From Burkholderiaceae bacterium (lineage in GTDB: Bacteria; Pseudomonadota; Gammaproteobacteria; Burkholderiales; Burkholderiaceae_C), in assembly GCA_026125795.1 (NCBI GenBank), contig JAHCKM010000005.1, positions 186,001 to 250,000 on the forward strand: a stretch of 64,000 nt of DNA. The letters are read 5' to 3'. Shown in pieces: positions 8,143 through 16,335 of the stretch. The notes under the pieces are model-generated. The model searched no databases. It saw only the letters and a program-made list of their open reading frames with translations, and had not been told where the DNA came from. Position numbers and translations under genes: made by a program. Numbering within the stretch: the stretch's first letter is position 1; each line of letters opens with the position of its first letter.

Positions 8143-9249
8143 GTGAGCGCCGTTGTCTTCACGCCGATTGAAAGCCGCCCGCCGCCGGTGGCCACGCAAG
8201 GCGCCCTCGGGTGGATCCGACGCAACTTCTTCGACGGCTGGCTCAACACGCTGGCCACGCTCGTCACGGTGGCGATCCTGTTGTGGCTGGTGCCGCCGCT
8301 GTTCGGCTGGTCGGTGTTGCACGCGGTGGCCGTGCCGGACAACGCCGCCTGCCGCGCCGCGCACGAGCATGGCGCGTGCTGGGGGGTGGTGGCGGAGAAG
8401 GGGCGCCTGATCCTGTTCGGCCGCTATCCGTACGAAGAACAATGGCGGCCGCTCGCGGCCTGCGCGATCATGATCGCGTTGCTGGTCGCGAGCTGCCTGC
8501 GCCCGTTCTGGAAGCCGTGGCTGGCACCGCTGTGGGTCTTCGTGCTGGCGCTGTGCTTCATCCTGATGCGCGGCGGCGTGTTCGGTCTGACGCCGGTCGA
8601 AACCGCGCGCTGGGGCGGCTTCCCGCTCACCCTGGCGCTGTCGGTGGTGAGCCTGGCGGTGGCGTTTCCGCTCGCGATCCTGGTGGCGCTCGGACGCAGC
8701 TCCAAGCTGCCAGCGATCCGCGCGGTGTGCGTCATGTATGTCGAGCTGGTCCGCGGCGTGCCGCTGATCTCGGTGCTGTTCATGGCGTCGTTCATGTTCC
8801 CGCTGTTCATGCCGCAGGGCACGACGATCGACGTGCTGTTGCGCGTGCTGGTGGGCATGACGCTGTTCGCTGCCGCCTACCTCGCCGAGGTGGTGCGCGG
8901 CGGGCTGCAGGCGCTGCCCAAGGGCCAGGTCGAGGCGGCGCAGGCGCTGGGGCTCAGCTACTGGCAGACCACGCGCAAGATCGTGCTGCCGCAGGCGCTG
9001 CGGCTGGTGATTCCGGCGATCGTCAACAGTTTCATCAGCGTCTTCAAGGACACGTCGTTGGTCACCATCGTGAGCCTGTACGACCTCACCGGCGCACTGC
9101 AGCTTGCGCTGGGCGACGCCGACTGGCGCAAGTTCTTCCTCGAAGGGCAACTGTTCGTCGCTGCGGTCTACTTCGTCTGTTGCTTTGCGCTGTCGCGCTA
9201 TAGCCGCTGGGTCGAGGGTTATCTCAACACCGGCATGCGCCGCCAATAA
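8143..9249 (+). CDS. aapM: General L-amino acid ABC transporter, permease 2
   Basis: 368 aa with a GTG start. The second membrane permease of the Aap system. Helices are evident around residues 33-57 and 95-150, and the conserved permease core starts with [25 protein letters not shown]-type sequence. It continues with [15 protein letters not shown] and the EAA loop [18 protein letters not shown]. The C-terminal part closely parallels aapQ, as expected for the heterodimer. It stands 16 nt before aapP. The start follows the spacer repeat directly, so a slightly different start is possible. Confidence 0.92.
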   Translation: MSAVVFTPIESRPPPVATQGALGWIRRNFFDGWLNTLATLVTVAILLWLVPPLFGWSVLHAVAVPDNAACRAAHEHGACWGVVAEKGRLILFGRYPYEEQWRPLAACAIMIALLVASCLRPFWKPWLAPLWVFVLALCFILMRGGVFGLTPVETARWGGFPLTLALSVVSLAVAFPLAILVALGRSSKLPAIRAVCVMYVELVRGVPLISVLFMASFMFPLFMPQGTTIDVLLRVLVGMTLFAAAYLAEVVRGGLQALPKGQVEAAQALGLSYWQTTRKIVLPQALRLVIPAIVNSFISVFKDTSLVTIVSLYDLTGALQLALGDADWRKFFLEGQLFVAAVYFVCCFALSRYSRWVEGYLNTGMRRQ

Positions 9250-9265
9250 CACCACCGGAGAGGGA

Positions 9266-10012
9266 ATGGCCGACAACACCCCGATCATCTCGTTCGAGGG
9301 CGTCAGCAAGTGGTACGGCCAGTTCCACGTGCTGCGCGACATCCAGCTCAGCGTGGCCAAGGGCGAGCGCATCGTCATCTGCGGCCCGTCGGGTTCGGGC
9401 AAGTCCACACTCATCCGCTGCATCAACCGGCTCGAGGAGCACCAGCAAGGCAGGCTCGTGGTCGACGGGATCGAGCTGACCGACGACGTCAAGGCCATCG
9501 ATGCCGTGCGGCGCAACGTCGGCATGGTGTTCCAGCAGTTCAATCTGTTTCCCCACCTCACCGTGCTCGAGAACCTGACGCTGGCGCCGATGTGGGTCGG
9601 CAAGATGCCGAAGAAGGAGGCCGAGGACAAGGCGATGACGCAGCTCACGCGCGTGCGCATCGCCGAGCAGGCTCAGAAGTACCCGCTGCAGCTCTCCGGC
9701 GGTCAACAGCAGCGCGTGGCGATCGCGCGCGCGTTGTGCCTCACGCCCAAGATCATGCTGTTTGACGAGCCGACGTCAGCGCTCGACCCCGAGATGATCA
9801 ACGAGGTGCTCGAGGTGATGATCGACCTTGCAAAGCAGGGCATCACGATGCTGTGCGTGACGCACGAGATGGGTTTTGCGCGCCAGGCCGCCGATCGTGT
9901 GATCTTCATGGACCAGGGACAGATCGTCGAGCAGAACACCCCGGTGGAATTCTTCAACCATCCGAAGACCGAACGCGCGAAGGACTTCCTGTCGAAGATC
10001 CTGTCGCACTGA
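9266..10012 (+). CDS. aapP: General L-amino acid ABC transporter, ATPase
   Basis: 248 aa. The cytoplasmic ATPase that powers AapQM. Walker [10 protein letters not shown] is at residues 40-48, the signature LSGGQQQR at 143-150, Walker B IMLFDEPT at 163-170 and the switch His at 200 (CVTHEMGF). This is a canonical GlnQ/HisP-class ATPase. The frame is open upstream into aapM, but the ATG at 9266 has a GGAGAGGG ribosome site and gives the standard N-terminus. It is the last gene of the transporter; a phosphatase gene follows 21 nt later. Confidence 0.95.
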   Translation: MADNTPIISFEGVSKWYGQFHVLRDIQLSVAKGERIVICGPSGSGKSTLIRCINRLEEHQQGRLVVDGIELTDDVKAIDAVRRNVGMVFQQFNLFPHLTVLENLTLAPMWVGKMPKKEAEDKAMTQLTRVRIAEQAQKYPLQLSGGQQQRVAIARALCLTPKIMLFDEPTSALDPEMINEVLEVMIDLAKQGITMLCVTHEMGFARQAADRVIFMDQGQIVEQNTPVEFFNHPKTERAKDFLSKILSH

Positions 10013-10033
10013 GTCGCTGCAAGGGTCGCGGCA

Positions 10034-10540
10034 ATGGCGGTGCGCCCCACACTCGATGCGCTGCATGCCGCCGGTGACGCCGACACACTGCCGCATCCCG
10101 GTTGTTATTGGGTGCTGCCGGGCCGCCTGCTGGCGGGTCCGTACCCGGAGCTCCACCTGCGGGCATTGCTCGATGCCGGCATCGACTGCTTTGTCGACCT
10201 CACGCGCGCCGATCCACCCGCGCCGTATGCGCTGCAGGCCCAGGGGCGCGCTCGTTGGCACGGCTTTGCCATCACCGATTTCTCCACGCCGGGCGTCGAG
10301 CTGATGCGGCGCATCGTCGACACGCTCGACGACGAGTTGGCGCGCGGTGCGCGGGTCTACCTGCACTGCCATGCCGGCGTCGGGCGCACCGGCACCGTGG
10401 TGGGCTGCTGGCTGGTGGAGCAGGGGCTCACGGGTGGCGAGGCGCTGGGGCTGATCGCGCACAAGCGCGACGCGCTGCTCGGACAATCCCCTGAGACGCA
10501 GGCACAACGCGAGTTCGTGCGGCGTTGGCGGGCGCGATAA
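10034..10540 (+). CDS. Dual-specificity/tyrosine protein phosphatase-like protein
   Basis: 168 aa. The CX5R active-site loop HCHAGVGRTG (111-120; Cys112 nucleophile, Arg118) places it among the cysteine-based phosphatases of the dual-specificity/CDKN3-like type. The upstream FVDLTRADPP segment resembles the family region before the general acid, and Asp82 in ITDFSTPG could be that acid. No signal peptide is visible, so it is probably cytoplasmic. It lies 21 nt after aapP and may be co-transcribed. The substrate (phosphoprotein or small phosphate ester) cannot be told from sequence. Confidence 0.8.
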   Translation: MAVRPTLDALHAAGDADTLPHPGCYWVLPGRLLAGPYPELHLRALLDAGIDCFVDLTRADPPAPYALQAQGRARWHGFAITDFSTPGVELMRRIVDTLDDELARGARVYLHCHAGVGRTGTVVGCWLVEQGLTGGEALGLIAHKRDALLGQSPETQAQREFVRRWRAR

Positions 10541-10617
10541 CCGAAGGTTGCGGCGTCGGCTTACATCGCGCAGCGATGTGAAGGCGCGAGGCGCCGGCTG
10601 GAGCCACAATCGTCCCC

Positions 10618-11268
10618 ATGACGGGTGAGGCCGAGGGCGCGCTGCGCATCGTGTTCGATTTTGGCGGCGTGCTGTTCAACTGGCGGCCGATCGAGCTGGT
10701 GCAGCGCCACCTTCCGCATCACGCGCGCGACCTTTCATCGGCGCGCGCGACGGTGGCCGCCGTCTTCCAGGGCTTTGGCGGCGATTGGGCGCAGTTTGAC
10801 CGTGGCGTGCTCGAGGCCGACGAGCTCGTGCGGCGCATCGCCGCCCGCACCGGCCTGCCGGCGCCCGGCGTGCAAGAACTCGTCGATGCGGTGCCCCAGT
10901 CGCTGACGCCCAAGGCCGACACGGTGGCGCTCCTGCAGCGCCTGCACGCGGCGAGCGCGACCCTGCACTTCCTGTCCAACATGCCGCGGCTGTACGCCGA
11001 GCACCTCGATCGCACCCATCCCGAGTTGATGGCCCACTTCCACAACGGCGTGTACTCGTCTCATGTGCGCCTGATCAAGCCGGAGGAGGCGTTGTATCGA
11101 CTGGCCGGCGAGCGCTTCGGCGCACCGGGTCATCGTTTGGTGCTGCTGGACGACATTGCTGCCAACGTCAGCGCGGCCCGGGCGCACGGCTGGAAGTCGC
11201 TTCAGTTCAACGACGCGGCGCAGTGCGAAGCCGAGCTGCGCGCGAATGGATGGTGGCCGCCGGGTTGA
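10618..11268 (+). CDS. HAD-superfamily hydrolase (YihX-like)
   Basis: 216 aa. HAD motif I reads DFGGVLF (nucleophile Asp14). The second Asp of the usual DxD is replaced by Gly16, as in the YihX/epoxide-hydrolase N-terminal branch. Motif II Ser120-Asn121, motif III Lys154 and motif IV Asp178-Asp179 are present. YihX-type enzymes dephosphorylate sugar phosphates such as glucose-1-phosphate; the substrate here is unproven. It sits 77 nt after the tyrosine-phosphatase-like gene and converges with a DUF2817 gene only 9 nt away. Confidence 0.8.
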   Translation: MTGEAEGALRIVFDFGGVLFNWRPIELVQRHLPHHARDLSSARATVAAVFQGFGGDWAQFDRGVLEADELVRRIAARTGLPAPGVQELVDAVPQSLTPKADTVALLQRLHAASATLHFLSNMPRLYAEHLDRTHPELMAHFHNGVYSSHVRLIKPEEALYRLAGERFGAPGHRLVLLDDIAANVSAARAHGWKSLQFNDAAQCEAELRANGWWPPG

Positions 11269-11277
11269 AGGTCCGGA

Positions 11278-12366
11278 TCAGCGCGGCGCTAGCCCGCCGA
11301 TCGCCTGCAGCGAGGCCTCGCGCGCCTGCGCGACGACCCGCTCTTTCCATGCATCGGTGTCGGTGTAGAACGCGTCGCGCAGCTGGCGCTTGATGGCCTG
11401 GCGCAGGTCGGCCGCGGTCTCGGGGTGGTTCTCCAGCCATTGATCGGCACGCAGCGCGTTCATCACGTCGAGCACCGGCAGCGTGCCGTATTCGAGTGCG
11501 ATGCCGGTGTATTCGGCCTGCGGGCACTCCTCGTACGCCGCCAGCCACATCAGTCCGGTGAGCAGCGCCGACGTCGAACTGCCGTCGTAAATGGACGTCA
11601 CGTCGTCGCCCCACCATGTGCGAGCGCGCTGCAGTGCCGCCGTGTCGTCGCGGCACGCGAAGATGCGCTCGCCGACGCCGCTGGGCCCCAAGCCGGTGTG
11701 CAGGTCGATCCAGCCCAGGCGTGCGCAATGCCGCCCGTGGTCGCGCAGCACCTGACGCACCGTGCGATTGCTCCAGCTGGGCTCGCGGCCGCCATAGAAC
11801 AGTCCGTCGGGGTACCGGTACTGGCCCGACGAGATCGCAGCCTGGAAGCCTTTCTCGCCGTGCTGGGCGATATAGCGCAGCGTCAAGGCGTTCACCTCGG
11901 GCGTCGGCGGCCACTGGTCGGGCACGATCCAAGGCGCGATCTCGTCGTACTCCGGGCTTGGCGGCAGTGGCTTGCTGGAATCGTGGAAGTTGCGGTTCAG
12001 ATCGACGTTCTCGTGGGTGGTGCGCCGCCACCACGAAAAACCGTAGGGGTTGAGCGCGTGCACCCACAGCACGGCGACCCCGCTGCGCTGTGCGGCGTCG
12101 CGGAAGGCCGAATCGCCGAGCAGCGCCACCTGGGCGCCGGAGCCGCAGAAGCCTTCGACCCCGTGGCAAGCGCTGGTGATCACGAGCAGGCCGCTGGCGT
12201 CGGGCCGGCCGAGCCGTGCCACGTCCATCGCCAGCACCTCGCTGTCGCGCCCGCGCAGCGGGTGCTCGTGGCTGGTGACAGACAGGCCGGCATCGCGCAC
12301 GGCCTGCAGGAACTTCTGCCGCGCCTCGGCATACGACTGCGAGAAGCAAGCAGCGACAGCTGTCAT
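11278..12366 (-). CDS. M14-like metallopeptidase, DUF2817 family
   Basis: 362 aa. The zinc-carboxypeptidase-like pattern is visible: His68 and Glu71 in CHGVEG, the substrate-carboxylate region DLNRNF (122-127), His223 in DLHTGLG, and Glu292 in ALEYGT as the likely catalytic glutamate. DUF2817 proteins are related to M14 carboxypeptidases. There is no signal peptide, so it is probably cytoplasmic. It lies 25 nt after the M20 amidohydrolase gene on the same strand, which suggests a joint role in breaking down imported peptides or N-acyl amino acids. Confidence 0.8.
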   Translation of the reverse strand: MTAVAACFSQSYAEARQKFLQAVRDAGLSVTSHEHPLRGRDSEVLAMDVARLGRPDASGLLVITSACHGVEGFCGSGAQVALLGDSAFRDAAQRSGVAVLWVHALNPYGFSWWRRTTHENVDLNRNFHDSSKPLPPSPEYDEIAPWIVPDQWPPTPEVNALTLRYIAQHGEKGFQAAISSGQYRYPDGLFYGGREPSWSNRTVRQVLRDHGRHCARLGWIDLHTGLGPSGVGERIFACRDDTAALQRARTWWGDDVTSIYDGSSTSALLTGLMWLAAYEECPQAEYTGIALEYGTLPVLDVMNALRADQWLENHPETAADLRQAIKRQLRDAFYTDTDAWKERVVAQAREASLQAIGGLAPR

Positions 12367-12391
12367 GCCGTCGCCCGAGCAGCGTGAAAGC

Positions 12392-13582
12392 TCAACGCGG
12401 TGCCAGCCACTTCTCTGCCAGGCGCACCCACACGGTGGCGCCCAGCGGGATCAGGTCGTCGTTGAAGTCGTAGCTCGGGTTGTGCAGCATGCACGGGCCC
12501 ATGCCGTGTCCGCCCTGGCGGTGCGCGCCGTCGCCGTTGCCGATCAGGAAATAGCAGCCGGGCTTGCCCTGCAGGAAGTAGCTGAAGTCCTCGGCACCCA
12601 TCGTCGGCTCGAAGTCGTGCACGTTCTCCGCGCCCACCACGTCGGCCAACAACGTGCGTGCGAATTCGGTCTCGGCCTTGTGGTTGATCGTCGGCGGGTA
12701 GTTGCGCGCGAACTGAAACTCGCAGCTGCACTCGAACGCCGCTGCCGTCGACTCGGCGATGGTCTTCATCCGGCGCTCGATCAGGTCGAGCACTTCCGTG
12801 GTGAAGGTGCGCACGGTGCCTTCCATCACGCACGACTCGGGGATCACGTTGGTGGCCTCTCCGGTGTGGATCATCGTCACCGAGATCACGCCGGTGTCGA
12901 TCGGCCGCTTGTTGCGGCTGATGATGGTCTGGAACGCCTGCACCATCTGGCAGGCGGCTGGTACCGGATCGATCCCGTTGTGCGGCATCGCGCCGTGCGC
13001 GCCCTTGCCCTTGATGGTGATCTTGAACTCGTTGCTCGAGGCGAACACCGGGCCCTCGCGCAGCGCGAATTGCCCCACGGCCATGCCGGGCCAGTTGTGC
13101 GCACCGAAGATCGCCTCCATCGGAAACTGCTCGAACAGGCCGTCCTTCATCATCTCGCGCGCGCCACCGCCGCCCTCTTCGGCCGGTTGGAACACGAGGT
13201 AGACAGTGCCGTCGAAATTGCGGTGCTTGCTCAGATGCTTGGCCGCCGCCAGCAGCATCGCGGTGTGGCCGTCATGCCCGCACGCATGCATCTTGCCGGC
13301 ATGCCGGCTGGCGTGCTCGAAGCGGTTCATCTCGGTCATCGGCAGCGCATCGATGTCGGCGCGCAGGCCGATGGCTCGCTTGGAGCTGCCATTCTTCACG
13401 ATGCCGACCACGCCGGTTCGCCCCAAGCCGCGGTGCACCGGAATGCCCCAATCGGCCAGCGCCTTCGCGATCACGTCGGACGTACGCTGCTCTTCAAAAC
13501 ACAGCTCGGGGTGGGCGTGGATGTCGCGGCGCATCCGGGTGATGCTGGCGGCATCGGCCAAAATCGATTCGATCAGGCGCAT
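12392..13582 (-). CDS. M20-family amidohydrolase (hippurate hydrolase-like)
   Basis: 396 aa. A metal-dependent hydrolase of the M20D/AmhX-HipO group, which cleaves N-acyl amino acids. The N-terminus has the RRDIHAHPELCFEE signature (19-31). Metal residues are seen in HACGHDGHTA (Cys101, His103) and in PAEEGGGGA (Glu135-Glu136), with further His in GAHNWPGM and a late GAEDFSYF motif. No signal peptide is seen. It is bracketed by the two substrate-binding-protein genes upstream and the DUF2817 peptidase downstream. Hippurate itself as substrate is only a family default. Confidence 0.88.
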   Translation of the reverse strand: MRLIESILADAASITRMRRDIHAHPELCFEEQRTSDVIAKALADWGIPVHRGLGRTGVVGIVKNGSSKRAIGLRADIDALPMTEMNRFEHASRHAGKMHACGHDGHTAMLLAAAKHLSKHRNFDGTVYLVFQPAEEGGGGAREMMKDGLFEQFPMEAIFGAHNWPGMAVGQFALREGPVFASSNEFKITIKGKGAHGAMPHNGIDPVPAACQMVQAFQTIISRNKRPIDTGVISVTMIHTGEATNVIPESCVMEGTVRTFTTEVLDLIERRMKTIAESTAAAFECSCEFQFARNYPPTINHKAETEFARTLLADVVGAENVHDFEPTMGAEDFSYFLQGKPGCYFLIGNGDGAHRQGGHGMGPCMLHNPSYDFNDDLIPLGATVWVRLAEKWLAPR

Positions 13583-13672
13583 GCGGGCTCCACTGGCGCG
13601 ATGGGCAACCAGTGTACGCCCGGGTTTAGCGGGGTCGGCCGTGCGGGGAAATACGGCCCCGGTTCTGGTGGG

Positions 13673-14800
13673 TCAGACGCGGACGTTGCCGTACGCAGTG
13701 AGCATCGTCAGGTCGACGAAGCGCGAAGCCACGTGGCTGCGCGGGCCGTAGTTCACCATCAGGCCGCCCATGTCGACACCCTGGATCGACTCCAGCCCGG
13801 CGATCAGCCCTTCACGCGTTGCGCCCTTGCCGGCGCGCCGCAGGCCCTCGACCAGCACCTTGGCGGCCACGTAGCCCTCGATGCTCGAGTAGTTGGCCTT
13901 GTAGTCGCCCCCGGCCTTCTGCACCGCGGCCAGGAACTCGCGGGCGATCGGCGTCTTGGGCTGGAACGGGAAGGGCATCACCTGGCTCACCGCCACGCCG
14001 CGCGCGTCGGTGCCCAGCTCGTCGGAAAGCGCCTGTGTGCCGACGAACGACACGTTGTAGAACGTGCCGCCGAAGCCGGCCTTGCGCGCTTCGCGCACGA
14101 ACGCCGCACAGCTCTTGTAGGCGCTGATTTGCACGATGGCGTCGGGGTTCTTCGGCACGATGGCCTGCACCGCGCCGGCCACGTTGACCGTGTTGCGCTC
14201 GACCAGGCCGATGGCCACCGGCTCCAGGTTGTGCGTCTTGAGCGCCCGCGCCACGCCGTCAAGGCCTGCCTGGCCGTAGCTGTCGTTCTGGCGGAACACG
14301 GCGATCTTCTTCAGGCCCAGCGTGGTCAGTTGCTTCACGATGGCGGCGGTCTCGTCGTAGTAGCTGGCGCGCACGTGGAAGACGTAGCGGCTGAACGGAT
14401 CGCGCAGCGCCTCGGCGCCGGTGAACGGCCCGAAGAACGGCACCTTGTGCTGGTTGACCAGCGGCAGCGCGGCCAGCGCGGTGGGGGTGCCGACATAGCC
14501 GAACAGCGCGAACACCTCGTCCTTGATCAGCGCCTCGGTGTTGGCCTTGCACTTGTCGGGCTCGTACATGTCGTCCATCGTGCGCAGGTCGATCTGCGCG
14601 CCGTGCACGCCGCCGGCGGCATTGATGCTGTCAAAGTACAGCTTGGCGCCGCGGTTCATCTGGATGCCGAGCTGCGCGGCCGGCCCGCTGAACGCGGCCG
14701 ACTGGCCGAGCACGATGCGGCGATCGAACTGCGCAAACGCCGGCATGGCCACGGTGGCGCCGGCTGCGGCCAAACGGGTGAGAACGGTACGGCGTTTCAT
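13673..14800 (-). CDS. ABC transporter substrate-binding protein, LivJ type (copy 1)
   Basis: 375 aa. A periplasmic binding protein of the branched-chain amino acid/amide type (type I fold, Leu/Ile/Val-binding family). The signal peptide MKRRTVLTRLAAAGATVAMP has a twin-arginine-like start and is cut near AFA. The frame runs 6 codons further upstream, but the MKRR start matches copy 2. Residues about 27-151 are identical, also in DNA, to the neighbouring gene, while the rest is clearly diverged. No permease or ATPase gene is adjacent, so it must work with components encoded elsewhere. Confidence 0.88.
   Translation of the reverse strand: MKRRTVLTRLAAAGATVAMPAFAQFDRRIVLGQSAAFSGPAAQLGIQMNRGAKLYFDSINAAGGVHGAQIDLRTMDDMYEPDKCKANTEALIKDEVFALFGYVGTPTALAALPLVNQHKVPFFGPFTGAEALRDPFSRYVFHVRASYYDETAAIVKQLTTLGLKKIAVFRQNDSYGQAGLDGVARALKTHNLEPVAIGLVERNTVNVAGAVQAIVPKNPDAIVQISAYKSCAAFVREARKAGFGGTFYNVSFVGTQALSDELGTDARGVAVSQVMPFPFQPKTPIAREFLAAVQKAGGDYKANYSSIEGYVAAKVLVEGLRRAGKGATREGLIAGLESIQGVDMGGLMVNYGPRSHVASRFVDLTMLTAYGNVRV
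14346..14722. repeat. Perfect 377-bp duplicate tract, copy in first binding-protein gene
   Basis: This stretch is identical base for base to 15683-16059 (constant offset 1337). Mismatches begin directly outside it (14345 and 14723). It covers codons for about residues 27-151 of the protein. Flanking parts of both genes differ at many positions, so the tract looks like recent gene conversion. Confidence 0.93.
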
Positions 14801-15009
14801 CGATGCGGCCCCATGCAATCCGGGTCAATCGCCCGTGTGCCGCGAGGGTAGTGCGCGCACCCACGCCGTGGAGGCCCCGGCACACCGACCCCGCCGAGGA
14901 TGCGCACTACTTAATGCACCAGCCCGTGAACAGTTTCGCGCATCAGCACATCTTGATCCGGCGATCTTGCCGGACGTGAACGACCTGCCCCTGTCGCCGG
15001 CATGCCCCC

Positions 15010-16137
15010 TTAGACGCGCACGCGACCGTCGTCGGTGAGCATCGACAGGTCGACGAAGCGCGAGGCCACATGGCTCCTCGCGCCGTAGCCGACCACGAAG
15101 CCGCCGAGGTCGAGGCTTTGCACCGACTCCAGAGCATTGATCAGCGCATCGCGGCTCGGTGACTTGCCGGCCCGGCGCAGGCCCTCCGTGAAGAGCTTGG
15201 CCGCGACGTACCCTTCCATGCTCGAGTAGTTGGGCTTGTTGTCCCCGCCGGCCTTTTGCACCGCGGCGAGATACTCGCGCGACAGTGGCGTGGTGAGGCT
15301 GAACGGAAACGGCATCACCTGGCTGACCACCACGCCCATGGCCTGGCGGCCCAGCTCGTCGGCCAGCGCCTGCGTGCCGACGAACGACACGTTGTAGAAC
15401 GTACCGCCGTAGCCGGCCTTGCGCGACTCGCGGATGAACGCCGCGCAACTCTTGTAGGCGCTGATCTGCACCACCGCATCGGGCTGCTTGGGCACGATGG
15501 CCTGCACCGCCGCGGCCACTTCAACCGTGTTGCGCTCGACCAATCCCACCGCCACCGGTTCGAGGTTGAGCGCCTTCAACGCACGCACCACGCCGTCGAG
15601 GCCTGCCTGGCCGTAGCTGTCGTTCTGGCGAAAGACCGCAATCTTCTTCAGGTTCAGCGATGTCAGCTGCTTCACGATCAGCGCGGTCTCGTCGTAGTAG
15701 CTGGCGCGCACGTGGAAGACGTAGCGGCTGAACGGATCGCGCAGCGCCTCGGCGCCGGTGAACGGCCCGAAGAACGGCACCTTGTGCTGGTTGACCAGCG
15801 GCAGCGCGGCCAGCGCGGTGGGGGTGCCGACATAGCCGAACAGCGCGAACACCTCGTCCTTGATCAGCGCCTCGGTGTTGGCCTTGCACTTGTCGGGCTC
15901 GTACATGTCGTCCATCGTGCGCAGGTCGATCTGCGCGCCGTGCACGCCGCCGGCGGCATTGATGCTGTCAAAGTACAGCTTGGCGCCGCGGTTCATCTGG
16001 ATGCCGAGCTGCGCGGCCGGCCCGCTGAACGCGGCCGACTGGCCGAGCACGATGCGGCGGTCGGCCTGGGCCCACGCAGGGGCTGCGATCCAGGCACTGG
16101 CCGAGGCGAGGTGGACAAGGGCGGTACGGCGCTTCAT
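15010..16137 (-). CDS. ABC transporter substrate-binding protein, LivJ type (copy 2)
   Basis: 375 aa, same length and architecture as the copy 209 nt downstream. The signal peptide is MKRRTALVHLASASAWIAAP, cut near AWA. The mature protein starts RRIVLGQSAAFSGPAAQLG and ends in VRV, like its twin. The shared domain includes DDMYEPDKCKANTEALI and ALFGYVGTPTA, typical of amino-acid/amide-binding Leu/Ile/Val-type proteins. The ligand is unknown. It is the first gene of the minus-strand cluster running to the amidohydrolase and the DUF2817 peptidase. Confidence 0.88.
   Translation of the reverse strand: MKRRTALVHLASASAWIAAPAWAQADRRIVLGQSAAFSGPAAQLGIQMNRGAKLYFDSINAAGGVHGAQIDLRTMDDMYEPDKCKANTEALIKDEVFALFGYVGTPTALAALPLVNQHKVPFFGPFTGAEALRDPFSRYVFHVRASYYDETALIVKQLTSLNLKKIAVFRQNDSYGQAGLDGVVRALKALNLEPVAVGLVERNTVEVAAAVQAIVPKQPDAVVQISAYKSCAAFIRESRKAGYGGTFYNVSFVGTQALADELGRQAMGVVVSQVMPFPFSLTTPLSREYLAAVQKAGGDNKPNYSSMEGYVAAKLFTEGLRRAGKSPSRDALINALESVQSLDLGGFVVGYGARSHVASRFVDLSMLTDDGRVRV
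15683..16059. repeat. Perfect 377-bp duplicate tract, copy in second binding-protein gene
   Basis: Partner of 14346-14722, with no mismatch or gap found by direct reading. The signal-peptide region upstream and the C-terminal two thirds downstream diverge in both genes. Confidence 0.93.
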
Positions 16138-16335
16138 GGATCGTTCTCGACTGCTTCAGATGGACGTGAGGGCTGCAAGCCTAGCGGCAGCCGCGTGCCC
16201 TCCGCCCCGGCTGGCTGCTCTTGCTGCACTGCAGCGTGGAGTAGTTCGCTGTCGCCGCCATGCCGGCACGCCGGTCGCAGCGCGCCGGGCGCGCGCCCCG
16301 GCGAATGCACAAGACCTTTATGCCATAGTGACCCC

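Noticed and set aside
12050-14851. 933-codon open frame on the plus strand
   Set aside because: It lies antisense over the M20 and binding-protein genes, which have clear homology. The product is His/Arg/Val-rich low-complexity sequence, as expected from a shadow frame at high GC.
14880-14925. Possible NtrC or sigma-54 site (GGTGCATTAAGTAGTGC) before binding-protein copy 1
   Set aside because: It is a direct rather than inverted arrangement of GTGC and lacks GG-N10-GC spacing.
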